The position numbers were made by a program, and so were the translations under genes. Shown piece after piece: positions 14,645 through 16,895 of a DNA stretch of 16,895 nt. How positions within the stretch are numbered: position 1 is the stretch's first letter; each line of letters starts with the position of its first letter. The DNA comes from Microcoleus asticus IPMA8. Lineage in GTDB: Bacteria; Cyanobacteriota; Cyanobacteriia; Cyanobacteriales; Microcoleaceae. The stretch spans positions 1 to 16,895 of the forward strand of contig NZ_SRRZ01000153.1 of assembly GCF_013179805.1 (NCBI RefSeq), in the 5' to 3' direction. The notes under the pieces were generated by a model. The model was not told the DNA's origin. It did not search any database and was given only the letters and a program-made list of their open reading frames with translations.

Positions 14645-16810
14645 ATGACAAAAGCTTACTGGAATTATCGTATTTCTGTTGCTAACTACGAACACGTTCA
14701 GGTACAAAAATTTAATGATAAATATCAACCATTCGGTGAACCATCGGGAAGACTCCGATATCAAGATAAGCTAGCAGAAATTACACCAATGCTAGCAACT
14801 GCACGCAATAATGAGTTGCAGAACCCCAGCCAGACACGAGCGATCGGAGAAGTTTTATTTGAGATCCTATTTGATGATAGGCTGCTCCATGATTTTGTGG
14901 ATTTTTATCACCGGGTTGTGCAGCAGGAAAAGCAACTGTTGCGAGTAGAATTGGACATTAACGAACAGGGAATGCCTGAGATTGCTGCACTTCCTTGGGA
15001 GTTCATGTGCGTGCCTGCACGGGCACATTTAGGCACGATTTGGCTCGGAACGGTTACAGATTTGGTATTCTCTCGCCGTCGCTCGCAATGGATTCCAGCT
15101 ACTCCAATTCAGTTGCAAAAAGATGAAAAGCTGAGGATGGCGCTGGCGATTTCTGCACCTCAAGATTTGTCTCCAGTCGCTTACGAACCCGTGCAAGAGG
15201 CTTTGGAAAAACTGGCTATCGAACTAGCAGATCGAGTAGAGTTATTGCCAATCCTCAAGTCAGCCAATCCTGAAACGGTGGATGCAGTTTTGGCAAAAAA
15301 GCCGCATATTTTCCACTTTATCGGTCACGGGCGTTTGGTAAACGAAAATAATCGGGAAATAGGGCAAATTGCGTTTGTTGACCCAGAGTTTGAGGAAGCG
15401 ATGTGGGTTGATGCCGATTACTTCAGCGAACTGTTTAATCAACACCGACCTGGTGTAGTGATGCTGCAAGCTTGTGAAGGAGGAATGCTGTCTGCATCCC
15501 AGGCTTTTGTAGGTGTGGCCTCCAGGGTGGTTCAGCAAAATATTCCCGTGGTTGTAGCAATGCAGTATGAAGTGACTAACAGTACAGCCTGTCGATTTTC
15601 TCGTCGCTTTTATCAACAGTTAGTGCAAGGAGATCCGGTCGATATTGCCGCTCAATATGGACGACGGGCGATCGCTCTGGGCCCAACACAATATCGCAAT
15701 CGGGATTTTGCTACCCCTGTCATCTTTATGCGCGTGCGAGATGGCTATCTATTCAGTCATCAAGAAGTACAAGCCGAATCTGAACAATCAACTGACCAAC
15801 CTATAGGCAAAAACAATGCTCGAATTCCTGCAAACCTGCCCCGTAGTGGTGTGGTGGCATTTGTTGGTCGGGATACTGTTATGTCGGAACTCCACCAGAT
15901 GTTGCAACAGGGTCCTCGCGTTGCCGTCTCTGCGATCGCGGGCATGGGCGGCGTTGGCAAGACGGAACTGGCGTTGCAATATGCGCTGAAATACCAGCAG
16001 ATTTACCCAGCAGGGATTTGCTGGTTTTCGGCAAGAGGCGTGGATGTGGGGACTCAGATTGTGAAGTTTGGGCGATCTTTTCTGGACCTCAATCCACCCG
16101 AAGACTTGGAATTACTGGATCAGGTGAATTTTTGCTGGCGACGCTGGCAATCAGGGGAAGTTTTGCTGGTGTTCGATGATGTCACCGACTATGGCGCGAT
16201 TAAACCCTACTTACCGCCCTCGACTGCCCCTAGCTTCAAGGTGCTGATTACCACCCGTCTGCGGTTGGGTGCGTCCGTCAATCAATTGGAACTGGAGGTG
16301 CTGGATGAATCAGCGGCGTTGTCACTGTTGGGAAGCGATCGGATTCAGTCAGATCGAGACTCCGCCCAGCAACTATGCGCTCAGTTAGGCTACTTGCCGT
16401 TGGGACTGGAATTGGTAGGACGGTTTCTCACTCGCAAACCCGATCTATCCTTGGCAGCGATGCTGCAACGGTTGCAAGAGAAGCGATTAGCGGCACGGGC
16501 ATTATGTCAGACGGATGATGATATGACGGCGCAATTGGGTGTGGCGGCAGCATTTGAGTTGAGTTGGGAAACCTTGTCAGAAAGCGCCAAATCGCTAGGC
16601 TATCTACTCAGTCTGTTTGCCGCTGCCCCAATTCCTTGGTTCTTGGTGAAACAGTTCTTAGCTGACCAAGACCCGGAAATTCTTGAAGAAATCCGCGACA
16701 ATGAGTTGCTCAATCTGCACTTACTGCAACAAACAAACCCCGGAACCTACCGCTTGCACCCCCTAATTCGCGACTTTTTCCAGACAAAATCATTTGCTTA
16801 TCAGATATAG
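14645..16810 (+). CDS. CHAT protease-NB-ARC STAND protein lacking a C-terminal repeat sensor
   Basis: 721 aa. Residues 1-370 form a CHAT (caspase-like) cysteine protease domain, with LPWEFM (116-121) before the core, catalytic His228 in HFIGHG and Cys277 in MLQACEGG. A linker (371-400) leads to an NB-ARC ATPase: VGRD (407-410), Walker A GMGGVGKT (433-440), Walker B VLLVFDD (506-512), sensor-like ITTR (535-538), GxP-type LGYLPLGLEL (581-590) and MHD-like LHPLIRDFF (704-712) in the winged helix. Family knowledge: STAND proteins oligomerise on trigger binding and switch on the attached effector, here a protease. Most relatives continue with TPR or WD40 repeats after the winged helix; this one stops eight residues past it, at a TAG within a dispersed repeat. 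The Shine-Dalgarno is weak. Defence or cell-death role is inferred. Confidence 0.92.
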   Translation: MTKAYWNYRISVANYEHVQVQKFNDKYQPFGEPSGRLRYQDKLAEITPMLATARNNELQNPSQTRAIGEVLFEILFDDRLLHDFVDFYHRVVQQEKQLLRVELDINEQGMPEIAALPWEFMCVPARAHLGTIWLGTVTDLVFSRRRSQWIPATPIQLQKDEKLRMALAISAPQDLSPVAYEPVQEALEKLAIELADRVELLPILKSANPETVDAVLAKKPHIFHFIGHGRLVNENNREIGQIAFVDPEFEEAMWVDADYFSELFNQHRPGVVMLQACEGGMLSASQAFVGVASRVVQQNIPVVVAMQYEVTNSTACRFSRRFYQQLVQGDPVDIAAQYGRRAIALGPTQYRNRDFATPVIFMRVRDGYLFSHQEVQAESEQSTDQPIGKNNARIPANLPRSGVVAFVGRDTVMSELHQMLQQGPRVAVSAIAGMGGVGKTELALQYALKYQQIYPAGICWFSARGVDVGTQIVKFGRSFLDLNPPEDLELLDQVNFCWRRWQSGEVLLVFDDVTDYGAIKPYLPPSTAPSFKVLITTRLRLGASVNQLELEVLDESAALSLLGSDRIQSDRDSAQQLCAQLGYLPLGLELVGRFLTRKPDLSLAAMLQRLQEKRLAARALCQTDDDMTAQLGVAAAFELSWETLSESAKSLGYLLSLFAAAPIPWFLVKQFLADQDPEILEEIRDNELLNLHLLQQTNPGTYRLHPLIRDFFQTKSFAYQI

Positions 16811-16858
16811 CAATCCTAAATGATTTTCTATATCTAGAGCAATCCTAAATGATTTTCT
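16809..16858 (+). repeat. Two tandem copies of the AGCAATCCTAAA repeat overlapping the CHAT-NB-ARC stop codon
   Basis: Two copies of a 21-bp sequence beginning AGCAATCCTAAATG (16809-16829 and 16838-16858) are spaced 29 bp apart and identical over those 21 bases. The stop codon TAG (16808-16810) overlaps the first copy. The same core bounds the segment at 8248-8543. The remaining 37 bases of the window show nothing recognisable. Confidence 0.85.
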
Positions 16859-16895
16859 TTGTGTAAGTATATTGACGTATTTTGGGGAAATCAAA

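Overview
The window looks like chromosomal DNA of a filamentous, non-heterocystous cyanobacterium (Microcoleus/Oscillatoria type; the genus is an inference). Evidence: many GCGATCGC (HIP1-like) octamers, a three-gene proton-translocating transhydrogenase operon, a DUF2808 secreted protein, stand-alone glyQ, a cyanobacterial-type protein-arginine deiminase (PAD) and intergenic gaps packed with short palindromic repeats of the kind common in these genomes. No rRNA, tRNA, CRISPR array or transposase was seen.

Layout. 90-2747 (-): a large membrane-anchored or secreted PAD-family protein with a 21-unit pentapeptide helix. Its PAD domain keeps the fold motifs but has Gln for the catalytic His and Ser for the catalytic Cys, and the mature protein has no cysteine at all. 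2849-3852 (-): a compact toxin-antitoxin-like cluster, one DUF5615 PIN-like toxin preceded by two DUF433 antitoxin paralogues. 3853-4182: repeat mosaic and the pnt terminator. 4183-7221 (-): pntAA-pntAB-pntB, with a palindrome island lodged between pntAA and pntAB. 7654-8166 (+): DUF2808 secreted protein. 8167-8559: repeat-rich gap resembling a small non-autonomous element. 8560-9831 and 10008-11588 (+): two unrelated MFS exporters (MFS_3 type and DHA2/EmrB type). 11694-12461 (-): orphan ABC ATPase. 12487-12614: two copies of a 55-bp hairpin repeat. 12625-13503 (-): glyQ. 13685-16810 (+): a two-gene unit, an unrecognised 306-aa protein followed by a CHAT protease-NB-ARC STAND protein.

Most interesting: (1) the apparent PAD pseudoenzyme; (2) the 306-aa protein plus CHAT-NB-ARC pair, which has the architecture of a regulated protease switch (immunity or programmed cell death) with an uncharacterised partner or substrate; (3) the end of the CHAT-NB-ARC gene, where the reading frame stops inside a dispersed repeat just where a TPR sensor would normally begin; (4) the duplicated antitoxin. 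The pnt genes, glyQ and the exporters are ordinary housekeeping or accessory functions.
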